64,000 nucleotides of DNA from Euryodendron excelsum (Eukaryota; Streptophyta; Magnoliopsida; Ericales; Pentaphylacaceae), in the NCBI GenBank assembly GCA_033060915.1, contig CM065378.1:12101001-12165000 (forward strand), given 5' to 3'. Under the pieces are notes generated by a model. The model made no database searches. It was not told the DNA's origin and saw only the letters and a list, made by a program, of their open reading frames with translations. Position 1 is the stretch's first letter; every line of letters begins with the position of its first letter. Below are positions 47,481 through 60,448 of this stretch, piece after piece. The position numbers and the translations under genes were made by a program.

Positions 47481-47632
47481 CTTGTTCTCCCCTGTTTCCT
47501 CTGAATTTTAAACATAAAAAGGGTTTTTTCTTTCATTTTTTTACAAAACCAAAAAGGAGAAGGAAAAATACTTTTCCTTTCATTTCTATTTCCTTTCCCT
47601 ACCGCAAGCTCCAAACATGTTGTTAATAAGTA
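47293..47632. repeat. Purine-rich MITE-like element with embedded (CT)n
   Basis: The left end reads TGTTTGGATGTTTAACATGTGG and the right end CAAGCTCCAAACATGTTGTTA, inverse to one another. A (CT) run of about 32 units lies at about 47416-47478. Open frames across it are pure low complexity. Confidence 0.6.
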
Positions 47633-47639
47633 GGGGAGA

Positions 47640-50600
47640 GAGAGAGAGAGAGAGAGAACAAAAATGGATAATCAAACCTCTTTTATTCAACATTTTGTTT
47701 ACTTCTGAATTTAGAAAGTTTTATGGGAAAAATGAAGAAAAATTAATAATTATGGATTTTGCTCGAACTTTAAATAAAAAGGGAATTTTAGTAATGTCCT
47801 TTTTTACTCATAAGAATAAAATAGTTCTCATTTCTTTTTTCTTTCCCGTTCTCTCCCAAACAAATATTATTTTTCCTTCCTTTATCATCCAAACAAGAAA
47901 GAAGTAACCCTTTCTTTCCCTTCATATTCTACCTATAATCACCTTTCTTTCCATTCTTTTTCCTCCTTTCATCGTGTTTCACGCTTGTATGGTACAAGTT
48001 GATTTTCCTTGATTTTTGTTCTTTACAGTTTCTTCAAAGAAAGGAACTAGTGACAACATCCAACTAAGTTCATCAAAATGGACGAAAAATCTAGTGACAT
48101 ACAAACTTTTTGTATTCGATATCCAGAAAAAAGACTCAAACCATTATAAAATTGGTGACTAATATTCTATATCTATTATTCAGTTGCTCGAGAAAATTTA
48201 ATTCATCCATCTCTATCTCTATCTCTATCTCTGTCTCTATCTCTACTATTTTAAAAGAGCGGAGGCCTCAAGTGTTTTTAACACTTTTTATTTTAAAAAT
48301 AACCCTCAATTATTTATTAATTACATTGTGAATTAAGCTTCGAAATGACGTGTTGATAGACCGAGGAGACTTGATTATTGCAATAGTCATGACTCTTTTA
48401 ACTCTTTGTAACGTCGTCCCTCTTTGTGACGTCTCTCTCAATGGATGTCGAATGGTTCCCTATATAAAACGCAACCCTCAATTGTCTGTTTCACTCTTCA
48501 TTATCATCTTCTTATTTCTTTTATTTTTCTGGAAGTCCTCTGAATATTGAAGCCATAGGATGTAAAGAAATCGGATGAAGAGATATGAGCCGTGGAAATC
48601 TAGGAGTTAACTGGTATGTGAATTCAATGCATGTGATTCCCTAATTAATTTTTCGAGTCAAAATATTAAATGAATAGAATGAACGAATCATGTGGAGAAA
48701 CATGTACAAATATAGTATAAAAGATAATGCTAAGAGGATTTTCGAACTGGACTGAGTGGGTAGTCCAATTCTTTATTTGCAGGCTTTCATAAGAAGTGAA
48801 GTAGATGGAAACGTCTTTGGGGTCGTGGGTAGAGTAAATATAATGGGACATAGATGCCTTTAGCCATCATGTAATGCATCTTTCGGTTGTTTAAACAGAC
48901 CCCGATGAGTGAGTGTTTAGCATGACTTCGATAGTTATGGCTTTTATCAGCACAAATGGAAAGCCCATGAATTGAATGAGGAAAAGAATGGAGAAGACAA
49001 GATTTTGGAGCCTATATCTACATAGACTTTGAGTCGAAGGAATAGTGTTGGAGGAGGAAAAAAAAGTGAGGTAACAGAAAAAGAGACTGGTAGAACCTAG
49101 GTAATAGTTAACGTATTGTTTTACATTGATTTCTCATTTGTATGCCATGTCAATAATAATAAGGAATTTTGAAATCCAAAACTAACATTGATAAATTTTT
49201 AGAGGAATGCTAATTTCAGTCGCGCCTAATGGTTAGGCGTGGCTGGATGTTCAACACATCTATTACAGTTATGTCTGATGGTCAAGCGCGACTGGATGAT
49301 CAACACATCAATTGGGTTGATTAACTAGCCATGCCTAACCATCAAACACAATCAGGATTAACAAAATTCAAATTTTTATATACAAAAGGATAGAAAATTA
49401 TAAAGAATGTCTGTATTTTGATTTTAAATTTAAGGAATAATTGAATTATGCCTCATGGACTTGGGCATTGGGTGAGAATGGAATCAAAGTGTATACTGAT
49501 CTAGACTCTATTTTATTAAAGCTCCAGTTGTCCTATAAGAGCTGTTTCTTCCCCTTTCTTTACAAGGCATAATGGAATTCAAATGTTGCTCCAAAATGAC
49601 CCTTCTTATCACTAGTTTGAGAAATTACTTGAAAGACGTTAAAGGTCTATCAATCAGATTTGTCATTTTTTGTTATTTTCGTTAATAAATAAGTTGTTCA
49701 ATAAATAAATCAAATTCGACTCTATCATTCATGAGTTATCTGATTGCGATCGATAGAGTCGATATAATTTCTAGTTCCACTCGATTTACATACTTCTCTC
49801 AATTTGTTTAATTAATAAAATTGGATTTACTTTTGAGAGTTCATTTAATAAATAAATATAATGCCTTTGATAACTTCTTTTCTGAGTCATTTAAAATAAA
49901 TTTATCTAATTGTTGTCCTCGCATACCAATTTTAACAAATGACTCGATAAATACCACATAGTAAAAATTATATAGCAGGCTACGTTTTGCTAGCCAAATA
50001 CTATAGAGTAGTAGTTTAACAATAGTCGAATAACCATTATATAATTGAAGAGTAATCCAACATGTCATTGTGCCCGGTATTAACAACCCATCAGTACATT
50101 GTTTAACATCATATTCTCTATTAAATTTACCCATAATAAGACTGCTTCGAATTGCGATCATTAGAGGTATAAATTTCTTTTTGTATTTTTCTTCCATTCC
50201 TACAAATTGCTAAAAATAGGCTCTTTACATATTTGGTATTCGAAAGGTCTTATATAGCAAGATTAAAAGCTTCTTTCATTTACAAAATTTTTTTTGTTAA
50301 AAAGAGCTTTCCATTTTCTGTAGAATGTGGCTACCTTCACATAATGTGTCAAGTTCTTATGGGAAGACCGGATAACAAAATACGATAAAGAAGACTTAAC
50401 TGCCAATAATTAGAGTAACTCTATTGGTACCCAGCTCTTGTTTTGTGAGATCAAGTACTACTATTTTATAGATGGTTGTGCCCTTGGCTATAACATCAAC
50501 CTTAATTCACACATCTTTTGTATGCAATTCAGATGAAAAATAACATGGCATTATTGGCTATGTGGATTGCACATGATTTCACACTAGTTCATCAAAAAAG

Positions 50601-50902
50601 GAGAGAAGAATAGTGCTTCAGGGTACTATTCATATTGACATAAAATTTTGGTTGCGCAATAAATTAATTACATATGAACATAAACAATAAAATTTTAGTT
50701 TTGTACGAGACTCCTATTATTATGAAATTTAAGAAAGGTCAAATGCCAATGGAGCATACAAACAAGTAGTTTAACTCACACACCTTGAACAATAAAAAAA
50801 AATTAGTTTCACCCAAAAAAATGTTGAAGAACAAATTTTCAGGTCTCTCACCATTCACTTAAAAACGAGATTGTGGTGATCGAATTGAACAGAACCAAAA
50901 AA
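47640..50902. other. Gene-free stretch
   Basis: No supported gene over 3.2 kb. A (CTATCT)n microsatellite lies at about 48208-48245. Around 49215-49350 a short word (GCGCCTAATGGTTAGGCG) forms a hairpin and recurs in diverged form. The remainder is AT-rich. Confidence 0.5.
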
Positions 50903-50905
50903 TGG

Positions 50906-50976
50906 TGCACCAGCTGAGAATCGAACCTGGGTCTGCACCGTGGCAGGATACTATTCTACCACTAAACCACCGGTGC
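50906..50976 (-). tRNA. tRNA-Gly (GCC), degenerate
   Basis: On the minus strand 71 nt fold as tRNA-Gly: acceptor GCACCGG pairs with CTGGTGC (one G-U), the D arm has AGTGGTA, the anticodon loop is CTGCCAC (anticodon GCC), and the T loop is TTCGATT. The T stem (CCAGG/CTCAG) has two mismatches and a G-U. Compared with the usual plant sequence all changes look like transitions. The 3' end is followed directly by CCA and then a T6 run (50897-50902 on the plus strand). It may be a tRNA pseudogene or retro-copy rather than an active gene. Confidence 0.8.
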
Positions 50977-52117
50977 TAATGAAAGTAGTGATTTCAACTT
51001 ATTTTTATCAGTATAAGTTACCCTTTCTCTCCCCCATATCAGATATATGCTATTATTCGTCCACTGCTGGTTTATTCACATTTCTCATTTGTGGTCAAAG
51101 GTACTTCACTTTTCAGACTTCTTTTGCTTTTATATAAATAATATATGCATAGCTTGAGAGAGCCATTACCCATGATCTACTGCCTTCTCTAGAGCCATGC
51201 AACTCTCGAAAGATTGGATAAGGGGCATGAATCTTGTCAACAAGGATAAGATCGTGTGACAATCAGTATTGCATTTACATATGTTTTGTCGTATTCCCGT
51301 CGAATATAGTAACCCCAAAGTCCAAAAGCAGATCGAAATCATTCATTAAGTTTGGTTGGTTGGACTTCAACTTTCAATTCCACTAGAAGGCCGTTATCTT
51401 TTAATTTGCTATCCACATAAAACTAGTGGTTGAAACCATTTGAGAACTTTTACATGACTTTCCAGTAAAAAAAAATCCAAACAAGGAGGTAGTATAGTCT
51501 TGATTTTAGTTTTTTTTTAATTACAAATATCCAGACGTTTGATTTTACTTTCACACAAATTATATATAAAGCATAAATGGCTAAGCCGACCATCATCATA
51601 TTTGTTGACAATTTAAGGAAGACTCGTAACCAAACGGTACAGAGAGACCAAATAAACGTGCGCTGTGGAACTAGATGGGCACAATGAATTCACCAACCAC
51701 CACCAAAATCCACCCAAATTTGGTCTTTTTATAACCATATATTGTTCAAAATCAGTGCTTTCCTTCTTAACCACCCTCGTCAACTGAGATATTGTTTGAT
51801 TTGCAAGTCAACGCAGACTTGGAATAGTTGGCCCAATTTGGGTGTCGAGTCTGCAGATGTCTTAATTCTTGACTTTGGTTTCTTGGTTTGAATGCACTGG
51901 GGCCATGGAGCTGAATATGTCAAATGAGTGAGAGTTGCTTTTGAGGAAGACAGTGGAAGATTCGGCACTTATTTGAAATTGTGGGTATTTTATTTGTCAC
52001 CGTTAGCTACAGAATCCATGTTCAGATTTCAGATAGTTTGCTTGTCTCTATAGCTTGAGTCTATCTTTGAAGAGGCAAAAGAGAAGGGTATTGTGTTGTT
52101 GTTCTCTCTCTGGACCA
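50977..52117. other. Upstream region of the HIPL gene
   Basis: No supported gene. The AT-rich sequence presumably holds the promoter and leader of the 52118 gene toward its right end. Confidence 0.45.
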
Positions 52118-52538
52118 ATGGATGGTGTTCTTCCTTTTCTCTTCTTGTTCTGTCGCTTATTGTTGCTTCTACATCCTTCTTCTTCACTCCCCTTATGTAC
52201 CGATTTGAGTGAGTCTCTCTCTCTCTCTCTCTATAGGGTTAATATTTTGATATAATTCCCGAAATTTCTGATTTTGTTTCAATTGGAATAGGGGCACCTG
52301 TCATCCCAAAGAGCCCTCTGGCCTTCTGTCCGTACAATGGGAGAGTCTGCTGTGACTCAGCCAAGGATTTGGAACTGCAGAAGCAATTTCAAGCGATGAA
52401 TATATCTGATTCTGGCTGTGCCTCTGTTGTGAAATCAATCCTCTGCGCAGTAAGTTTTTGTTTGCGTCTCTTATACAGACCATGTGTTGAAATGTTTTTT
52501 TTTTTTTTTTTTTTTTGTTTAATCATAAATCTTATTCC

Positions 52539-52570
<32 letters not shown>

Positions 52571-55365
52571 TTTCTTGCAGCAAAAATTCACTCACTCTAT
52601 TCTGGATTTGCCTCGTAAACATAAGCCAATAATGCATTATGTAATATCGTTTCCCCCTAAATATGAGTAAACGACTTCAGTGAATTGCACAAAAGTGAAC
52701 CCATAGTGAACTTGCATTGGATCTCTTGAAAGTCCATGCATTAGTATCGATATAACACCATTGATCCAAAATCTGTTTCAAGTTCATTTTCAATTTTTTG
52801 TCATTTTCAGACTTGCGATCAGTTCGCAGCAGAGTTATTTATGGTTGAATCAGGGCCTCGACCAGTTCCTGTTCTTTGCAACTCTACTGTTTCAGCAAGT
52901 AGCTTCTGCTTAAATGTCTGGGATGCTTGTCAAAACATATCCATATTAAATTCTCCTTTTGCCCCTTCTTTACAAGGTAGCACTGGATTGCCACAAAACT
53001 CGACCTCCACCAAGCTAACTGACCTTTGGCAGTCAAAGAGTGATTTTTGTGATGTTTTCGGTGGTGCCTCAGGCAATGAGTCCTTATGTTTTAGTGGCAA
53101 ATCAGTTTCACTCAATGATACTGAAACTCCAGTTCCCCCAAAGGGCCTGTGCCTTGAGAGAATTGGTGATGGACAATACATTAATATGGTTTCTCATCCT
53201 GATGGGTCTAACCGTGCCTTCTTCTCCAGCCTAGCAGGTAAAATATGGCTGGCCACTATCCCCGAACAGGGCACGGGAGAGGCTTTGGGACTTGATCAAT
53301 CTAGCCCTTTTGTAGATTTAACCGATCAAGTTCATCTTGATACTACCTTTGGGATGTTGGGCATGGCTTTTCATCCAGACTTTGCCCATAATGGCCGCTT
53401 CTTCGCTTCATTCAATTGTGACAAGGTGACATCCCCTGCATGTTCTGGAAGGTGTTCTTGTAACTCCGATGTGAATTGCGATCCTTCAAAGCTAAATTCT
53501 TCAAACGGAGCTCAACCGTGCCAGTTTTATAGCGTTGTTGCAGAATATACTGCCAATGGAACTGCATCAGAGCCTTCAATGGTAGATGTCATATTCATTT
53601 TTTAAATTGTCTTGCGCACGATTGTCACTTGGGGGTCTTTTCTTAATTGAATTTTATCTGTTTCTAGGCAAAAACTGCCAAACCAGCGGAAGTGAGAAGA
53701 ATTTTTACGATGGGTCTTCCATTTACCAATAATCATGGAGGACAGATTCTTTTCGGACCAGAAGATGGGTATTTATACTTTATGATGGGGGATGGTGGAA
53801 GCAAAGGCGATCCTTATAATTTTGCCCAAAACAAGAAATCTTTGCTCGGAAAAATTATGAGGCTCGATGTAGATAACATACCAAGTGAGTATTATTCACA
53901 GAACAACCTTTCCTTTGTTGCTTCTTGTTAATTTAACTTCATTACAACTTTTTATTGCATTTTAATTATGCAATTCTAAATGCACAAATTCTTATATACT
54001 TAGTGGTATTTTCCTACTTCTTTTGCTTAGGCATTTAGAGCGCATTCGGACAAAGCATGCCAATGTGATTGAAGTACAAAATTCTGCTTTTGTTGCCTCT
54101 GTATTGCTGTAGAACATATATGCATTTCTTTCTGAGTAAATTTCCTCATTCATAAATATATATCTTTTCCTTGTAAATTCAGGTCCAGCAGAACTAAGCG
54201 ACCTTGGTCTGTGGGGTAACTATTCCACCCCTCAAGATAATCCTTATTCTGAAGACAAGGAGTTAGAGCCTGAAATTTGGGCTCTAGGACTAAGAAGTCC
54301 GTGGCGCTGTAGCTTTGATTCAGAAAGGCCTTCCTACTTCCTTTGTGCAGATGTTGGACAGGTTCAACCATTATCTTACTATTAACTATATTCACAAGCT
54401 TGCTACTCTTTTTCATATGATAATATGCTGAAGTTGACTGCATAATTCTCATCAAATGCTACACAATTAAATAAGCATAACTTAATTTACTCAGACTCAT
54501 GGTTGTTCTTCCAATACTTAGATCAAATTTTTTTCTAATTTGCTGATCTGGTCAGTATCTTTTGTAGTCTATAGAGAAGTTGAAATTAAGTAGTTCTTAT
54601 ACAGTTTTGATGCTTACAAATTACAATCATTGATATATTACAGGATAGATATGAAGAGGTGAATATCATCACCAAAGGTGGGAATTATGGATGGCGTGTT
54701 TACGAGGGACCTATTCTGTTCGATCCTCAGCATTCTGCCATAGGAAATACTTCTACTAACTCCATGGATCTAATCTTCCCTGTGGTGGGATATACCCACT
54801 CTGAAGTGAATCACTTGGGATCCGCGGCAATATCAGGCGGGTATATCTATCGTTCCACGACCGATCCATGCATGTACGGAAGGTGAAAGACTAATGCCCT
54901 TACTAGATCTTCGTATAAAAAACTTGAATTAATTTGCCAATAGTCATAACTATGAATGGGATTTTCAGTTACCTGTATGCAGATTTGTATGCCGGGGCTG
55001 TTTGGGCAGCTGCAGAAACCCCAAGAGAAAGTGGCAATTTCACTACTACCAATATTCCTTTTAGTTGTGCTCATGACTCGCCTATGGTGTGCTCCTCTGT
55101 GCCCAACAGCACTAGGCCGGCTTTAGAATACATATACTCATTTGGAGAGGACAACAGGAAGGATGTTTTCATTCTAGCAAGCTCGGGTGTGTATAGAGTA
55201 GTTCGTCCAAGCCGCTGCAATTACACTTGCTCAAAAGAAAATGTGACAGCCGTTGGCACCCCGGGTCCTCCTCCTCCTTCGTATAGTAGCAACCCAACTG
55301 AGCCGCCCAAGGAGCTGGCCCTCTTCCTTTTTTCATTGCTGCTTTTGGTAGGCATTGTTTTGTAA
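52118..55365 (+). CDS. HIPL1: HIPL-type protein (hedgehog-interacting-protein-like, GSDH domain)
   Basis: Seven exons: 52118-52208, 52292-52449, 52811-53581, 53668-53884, 54183-54361, 54644-54882, 54969-55365, all GT-AG with consistent phases, giving 683 residues (Arabidopsis HIPL1 is of similar size). A signal peptide covers about residues 1-26 (MDGVLPFLFLFCRLLLLLHP). A Cys-rich folate-receptor-like region follows (FCPYNGRVCC, GCASVVKSILCA). A glucose/sorbosone-dehydrogenase-like beta-propeller starts near residue 195 (LERIGDGQYINMVSHPDGSN) and includes GMLGMAFHPDF, LYFMMGDGGSKGDP, ALGLRSPWRCSFD and GGNYGWRVYEG. The hydrophobic C-terminus (LALFLFSLLLLVGIVL) after a Pro-rich stretch fits a GPI-anchor signal. 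It is therefore probably an outer-membrane-face protein. Substrate unknown. A neighbouring GALT gene is a recurrent partner in other plants. Confidence 0.92.
52540..52570 (+). repeat. Poly-C tract of 31 bases
   Basis: An uninterrupted run of C in intron 2 of the HIPL gene, preceded by a poly-T run (about 52496-52516) and followed at once by TTTCTTGCAG, which looks like a splice acceptor. The true length is uncertain because such runs are hard to sequence. Confidence 0.85.
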
Positions 55366-56331
55366 CCGTGAATGGAGAAGAGCTGTGAAGTGAGATCTTT
55401 GTTGTATTATTGCAATTAATCTTTTCTGGATTGGTGTAGCTAAGACGTAATAAGTTTAGTTCCTGCTTCATTTGGTCAACCCAGCTATTTTTTATTTTTG
55501 TCTCAATTGATTGTCTGTTCTCAAGTTGCATTTGCCCTTGAAGTGGATTTACATCCATTCACCGTAGTATATATCTATATATTTGTTTTTTTTTTTTTTT
55601 TTTTGTAGGAGCCTGCTTCCACCTCTCTTTTTGGTTAGTTCTGGAATGCCCATGCTCATTGTCCTGATGACAAACTCATATGGTACCCCAATTGCAACAC
55701 CAGAGTTCTTCCGAAAAGAAAATTCAATAATTAAAACCAATATTGTTGTATCAGCTGTAGTTTTGAAGATAACCAAGAAATTGTCTGAGAAGTCTTGAGT
55801 TGAGATAGGTGGATGTTATGAACATCAAAATTACTCTCAAAGAAATAGACTTGTCCACCCTAAATTAACACTAGAAGGGCCTCATCCTGCATTGTAATAG
55901 GGATCCAGTTGAGGTGGCTAGCATCAGTTGGTGAGTGTTTGACACTCGCGACTACAAGGCATTTTCTGCAAGTCATTTTTCTCATAAACATTTTTAATGA
56001 GCAAAGGGATGTGTGATTTATTGGGTGAATAATATCCTGATTAAAATGGTTATAGGCCAGGAACAAAATTGGTTGAGATAGTATCAGCCATTGTTAAAGT
56101 ACTACAACGTGGGACTCTCCAAATACGAGGATAGTGATCATAACGTAAAGTAATACATTAAAAACACAGATGCTATCGGTCTACTGAATTTTTTCACATA
56201 GATTACAAAGAGGCTGTTTGTAAATTTATTTATAAAAATAATAACTTGTCTACACATTTGTAAGTCTCTCATAACTGCCATGTGATTAGAGAGGGAGAGA
56301 GAAGACACTGGTCATAAACTACCATGTGATT

Positions 56332-56365
<34 letters not shown>

Positions 56366-57496
56366 GGTTCATCATTGATGCGTGCATTTGTTGCTTAAAA
56401 TCAAGAGTGTTTAGCTCAACTGGATGGATTTAAACACATGATACATATGCTATTTTTATTGTCGATTATCTCCTATTTTTCAAGGAAATTGAGTGCAGAC
56501 CTTCAAGGCCTTCGTTTGATCTGATCTATCTTACAAGTGACATCCTGTTTAAGCCAAAGGATGGGTGCTCATCCACCTCCTAGTACAGTCAATGCCTTTT
56601 TTTTTAAATTAAATTTTGAAATCTTCTAGAACTGATCACATTCAGTGAATTAATGACAATAGAAAATAGAATAATATGTGGAGAGAATCCCTAGGCAAAT
56701 GAGATATGATAAGTGGCATTCAGGCAAATGCACTGGATTGTGAATCCAAGATGGCTGCACATGCTGTTTTGCACTGCTCCTGCAAACCGACAACCAACAC
56801 CATTGCATTGTTACATAATAAATACGAAAAAAAAAAAAAAAAAACAATCTAATGCACGGGACTCTGTCCACTATCGTATCTGAGGAGGGCCGGATAGGCT
56901 GTACTACTGGTACTAGCAAAAGAAAATTACTCGAAGTATTTAGGATGGAAAGTTTCTTCAACATGAGCAAATCTTCCTCGCGAAAATTTTACAGATACAC
57001 TGCATAATAACAAAACTTACTGAGCAATTCTTCAATACAGCCACCCATAATGTGATAGCAAAAGATCTACAGTACTCCTTTTGCTGAGGAGTGGGGAGTA
57101 AAGATTGTGGTAATAAAGTGATCCAACATAACGACATGCAGTAACAATGGTATTCTTCAGTGTTTCTTTTTTTTGTGGGGGTAAAATATACCTTACACTC
57201 TTACATTTTACACTAAATCTCATTTGAGTACGCACACTTTTAATTATAACAATTAAGCTCATGTAGTTTTAATTTGTTGCAATGTCATCATTTTGTAAGT
57301 TTTTATTTGTGTAATTAATAAGCAAAAGCCATGAGCATCTCACATGGCTTTTTTTGAAGGACAAAAATGTATTTTCTCTTCTTTTTTTTTTAACATGTTG
57401 GTGAAGGTGAGCACTCATCTAAGAAGGTTGAGGATAGTTTTAAGTGTACAAAAATACAACTGGTGCCTTTTTTTTGGGTAGGCACGCACAAGTAGG

Positions 57497-57532
<36 letters not shown>

Positions 57533-58440
57533 CATTTATATAGGGAATACAATTTAACAAAAAACCATTAACATAGTGAAAAGAATTCTGCAATGGTTGA
57601 TTAGAAGTTACCAATTCATGCACCGACAACAGTTTGGTCTTACAACACAGATCTTTTGATAGTAGTTGTAACTGAAGGAAAAAAATACTTTTGGGGTAGG
57701 TATTGTCTGAGGTAGCTAGGCCAATTCATTACCTGATTATCATGGCCCAAGAATAAACCCTCTTTCTTTTGGGTCTTCATGTACTGCAATTGAATAGCGC
57801 CAGCACAGGTCCTTAGTACAACATATTTGCATAGAATAGCAATTTGAGAAGGTGACATTAGTGTAAAATTTAGACTGGGGGAGTTCCTTGGTTGTCAGCC
57901 TACAGTGGATATCATATTCTGGTTGGCATGTGAATACATAGCCATGTTCTTTTTTCACATATGTGCTGATACACTTGTGTTAATTCAGTCTCAAGGAAAA
58001 GAAAAAAAAAACTTAGTGTATCTATACATTTGTGTGTGTATATATATAGTTCTTCATATAATGCTGCAGATAGAGATGGATCGTCATTGTTTACCTCTTG
58101 ATCTTCACAATCATCTTAAGGAAATAGAAATTTGTTTGTGATTTAATTGATTTGGTCGTGTGGATTTTATTCCTTTACACAAATCTCTGACCCTTTGCCG
58201 CAACTGTAGATATTCATTCCTCTAAAGCTCATCCATGAAGTGAAAATGTTCGGCAATCAAACCGAAAATCTTGCAGTTTGTGCATTACCAAATTCTAAGA
58301 GAGAGAAATGAAATGAAAGCGTCTGATAGTATAGAATCACACAAACCAAAAGCCAGCCAACTTAACGCCGAAAGTAACAAAACCTATCCCCATAAAACTA
58401 AACCACATGCCCCTTTACTCTCACCCAAAAAGGGTAGACT
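55366..58440. other. Intergenic stretch between HIPL and GUB_WAK genes
   Basis: No supported gene. It includes poly-T (55583-55604), a GA microsatellite (about 56335-56362), a poly-A run (56828-56844), a TA/TATATA run (about 57500-57535), and at about 57175-57400 a half-copy of the TIR family seen at 59904. The 71-codon frame at 55583-55798 has no recognisable domain. Confidence 0.5.
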
Positions 58441-58463
58441 TTCCAGCTAGCGAGTTCCACATC

Positions 58464-58471
58464 TATAAATA
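58464..58471 (+). promoter_or_regulatory. TATA box of the GUB_WAK gene
   Basis: TATAAATA, 71 bp before the start codon at 58535, with a (CT)n leader at about 58496-58528 between them. Confidence 0.7.
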
Positions 58472-58492
58472 CCACACCACACTTCAGATCTC

Positions 58493-58534
<42 letters not shown>

Positions 58535-59528
58535 ATGAAGCTGAGGCACACTTCCATCACTCTCCTCACCTTGATTTATCTCCTACTTCTCCCCTACTTA
58601 GTCTCATCCCAAACCTGCCAGAGGACCTGTGGCAACCAAACCCTCAAGTACCCATTCGGCAATTCCGCTGGATGCGGCGATCCACGGTTCCAAAACTACC
58701 TAACGTGCAACCAAGACCAACTCACCTTCTCCACCCACACCGGCTGCTACCCAGTCACCTCCATAGACTACACAAACCAAATATTATACATTTCCGATCC
58801 TTCAATGTCAACTTGTTCTTGCACACAACAAAGCAAAGGCTTTAGCCTAGACTGGGCCGCTCCCTTCAGTTTTCACGACGATAACGTCTTCGCTTTACTC
58901 GACTGCTCGACATCTTCATCACCTATTTACAAATCGAACGGTGGAAACAGCAGCACAGCCCCTCTCTGTGATACCAACGGTGCAGCCATTTGCAGCCTAT
59001 TAAATTCCTGTCAAGCAGTGAGCAGACTCAATATTCCCATATCTACTTGCTGTGTTTACACGCCGCTGGATCTCGGGCCATCGTTTGAAATGGATTTGGA
59101 GAAGTTACAGTGCAATTCTTACTCTGGGGTTTACGGGTTTAACGGCAAGGATTCTGACCCGGAGAGTTGGAAGTATGGGATCTCACTTAAATATAAGTTT
59201 AATTTCAATAATGATTTTCCAACAATGTGTGCTGATTGTGAGAGGAGCAATGGAGTTTGTGGGTATTATGGAGCCTATAATTCATTTATCTGTAACTGTC
59301 CGAGTGGGCTGAACACGACGACGGATTGTTTCTTCGCAGCTTCTTGGAGCAGTGGCTTACTACTTCTTCCATGGCTGAATGGTATCAATCTGTATTCTAT
59401 TGTCTCTATTTGTGTATATGTTTATATTATCATGTTTTTCATGTTTGATGTTAAAAAATTTGGACTATCCTTGTGTTGCAGGGAGTTGGTTGATCTATTA
59501 TTTGGCATGGTTTCTGTTCTTGCTGTAG
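58535..59528 (+). CDS. Wall-associated (GUB_WAK) galacturonan-binding-type protein, no kinase
   Basis: Exons 58535-59381 and 59482-59528 are joined (AAT G|GTATCA ... TTGCAG|GG AGT) to give 297 residues. A signal peptide covers about 1-25 (TLIYLLLLPYLVSSQ). The GUB_WAK_bind module starts at TCQRTCGNQTLKYPFGNSAG (28-47) with GCGDPRFQ. A WAK_assoc-type Cys module ends in CADCERSNGVCGYYG and FICNCPSG. The extreme C-terminus (GSWLIYYLAWFLFLL, from exon 2) is hydrophobic and may anchor the protein or act as a GPI signal. There is no cytoplasmic kinase, so any signalling would need a partner. If the intron is kept, the frame runs on to 59572 (345 residues) with a different tail; this is less likely. 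Pectin binding is inferred from the family. Confidence 0.9.
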
Positions 59529-59903
59529 AATGTGAAGATCATGGGTCGAGTTCGAATGTTGAAACCAAATAAAATTGCTGAGGTTTGACTTTTTTTCTTG
59601 TTGAGATTTCTCCAGTGTGAGGGGAATTCAAGTGCCCTTTTGCTTGCTATACACTATTCCAATGTTGGAATCCCAAGTTTCAAAGTTGAAGGTTGACTTT
59701 CTCTTGTTGGAGTTTGTCCAGTTACTGCAAAGTTGTGTAATTGTTTCCACTTTCCAGGTATCTGCGGATCAATCACATGCAAATGGACTTAGTTTTGAAC
59801 CAATGCAATCTATTTGAGTGGTCCAGACTGTGAACAGAAAATCTTTATCTTGTTGAAAACAACATATAATTACGCCACAATTAAGCACTCGACAATGAAA
59901 TAA

Positions 59904-60448
59904 GGGCTAATTACACTTTGCATTTTTGTACTTTCTATCAAATTTTACTTCAAAACCTTCAGTGTCAATTGTAATAATTAAGTTCTTACACTTTTAATTT
60001 GTTGCAATATCAACTTTATGCTTGAAAAATTGATAGAATAATTGCATGTGGTAATCACATTGCCTTTTTTAAAGGACAAATATATAAAATTAAACTCTTT
60101 TCCATCCCAAAGACCCATATATTACACATGAGTTGAATTTAAGAGTTTGTACATGAGTCTAATTATATTATATACAATACAAAGTTAATTATACTCCTGA
60201 TTTTAGAGTGATTTAAAAGGAATTTGTGGTAAATTATTAGGAAGAAGTATTATTTTACATCTTTGTCCCCTTAAAAAAAGACAATGTTCTTGTCTTATAC
60301 GAATTTTTTAACTATTTTCTGAACGGAAGTTAGCCTAATGTTGATATTATAACAAATTAAAGTTTAAAGATTTAATTGTTATAATTAAAAGTGAATGTCT
60401 TAAAATAAGACTTTGCGTAATGTATAAGGGTGCGAAGTATAATTAACC
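59904..60448. repeat. TIR element, Mutator-like MITE candidate
   Basis: The left end GGGCTAATTACACTTTGC and the inverse right end GGTTAATTATACTTCGC are alike, and similarity runs for about 110 bp through TAATTAAGTTCTT/CAATTAAATCTTT. Flanks ATGAAATA and ATAAAATA may be a target duplication with one mismatch. The termini resemble those of the 15104 element. Confidence 0.65.

Noticed and set aside
46955..47630. Lys/Glu- and Ser/Leu-repeat frames on both strands
   Set aside because: Translations of purine/pyrimidine tracts and a CT microsatellite.
49208..49345. Repeated GCGCCTAATGGTTAGGCG-like words as a CRISPR-like array
   Set aside because: Only two or three diverged words without regular spacers, in plant nuclear DNA; simple hairpin-forming repeat.
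52369..52637. Frames crossing the poly-C run (poly-Pro or poly-Gly)
   Set aside because: They are intronic homopolymer translations in the HIPL gene.
55583..55798. 71-codon frame starting in poly-T
   Set aside because: The start lies in a homopolymer run and the rest matches nothing I know.
59482..59572. 345-codon read-through of the GUB_WAK gene as the main product
   Set aside because: A clean GT-AG intron restores the hydrophobic C-terminus expected for the family.
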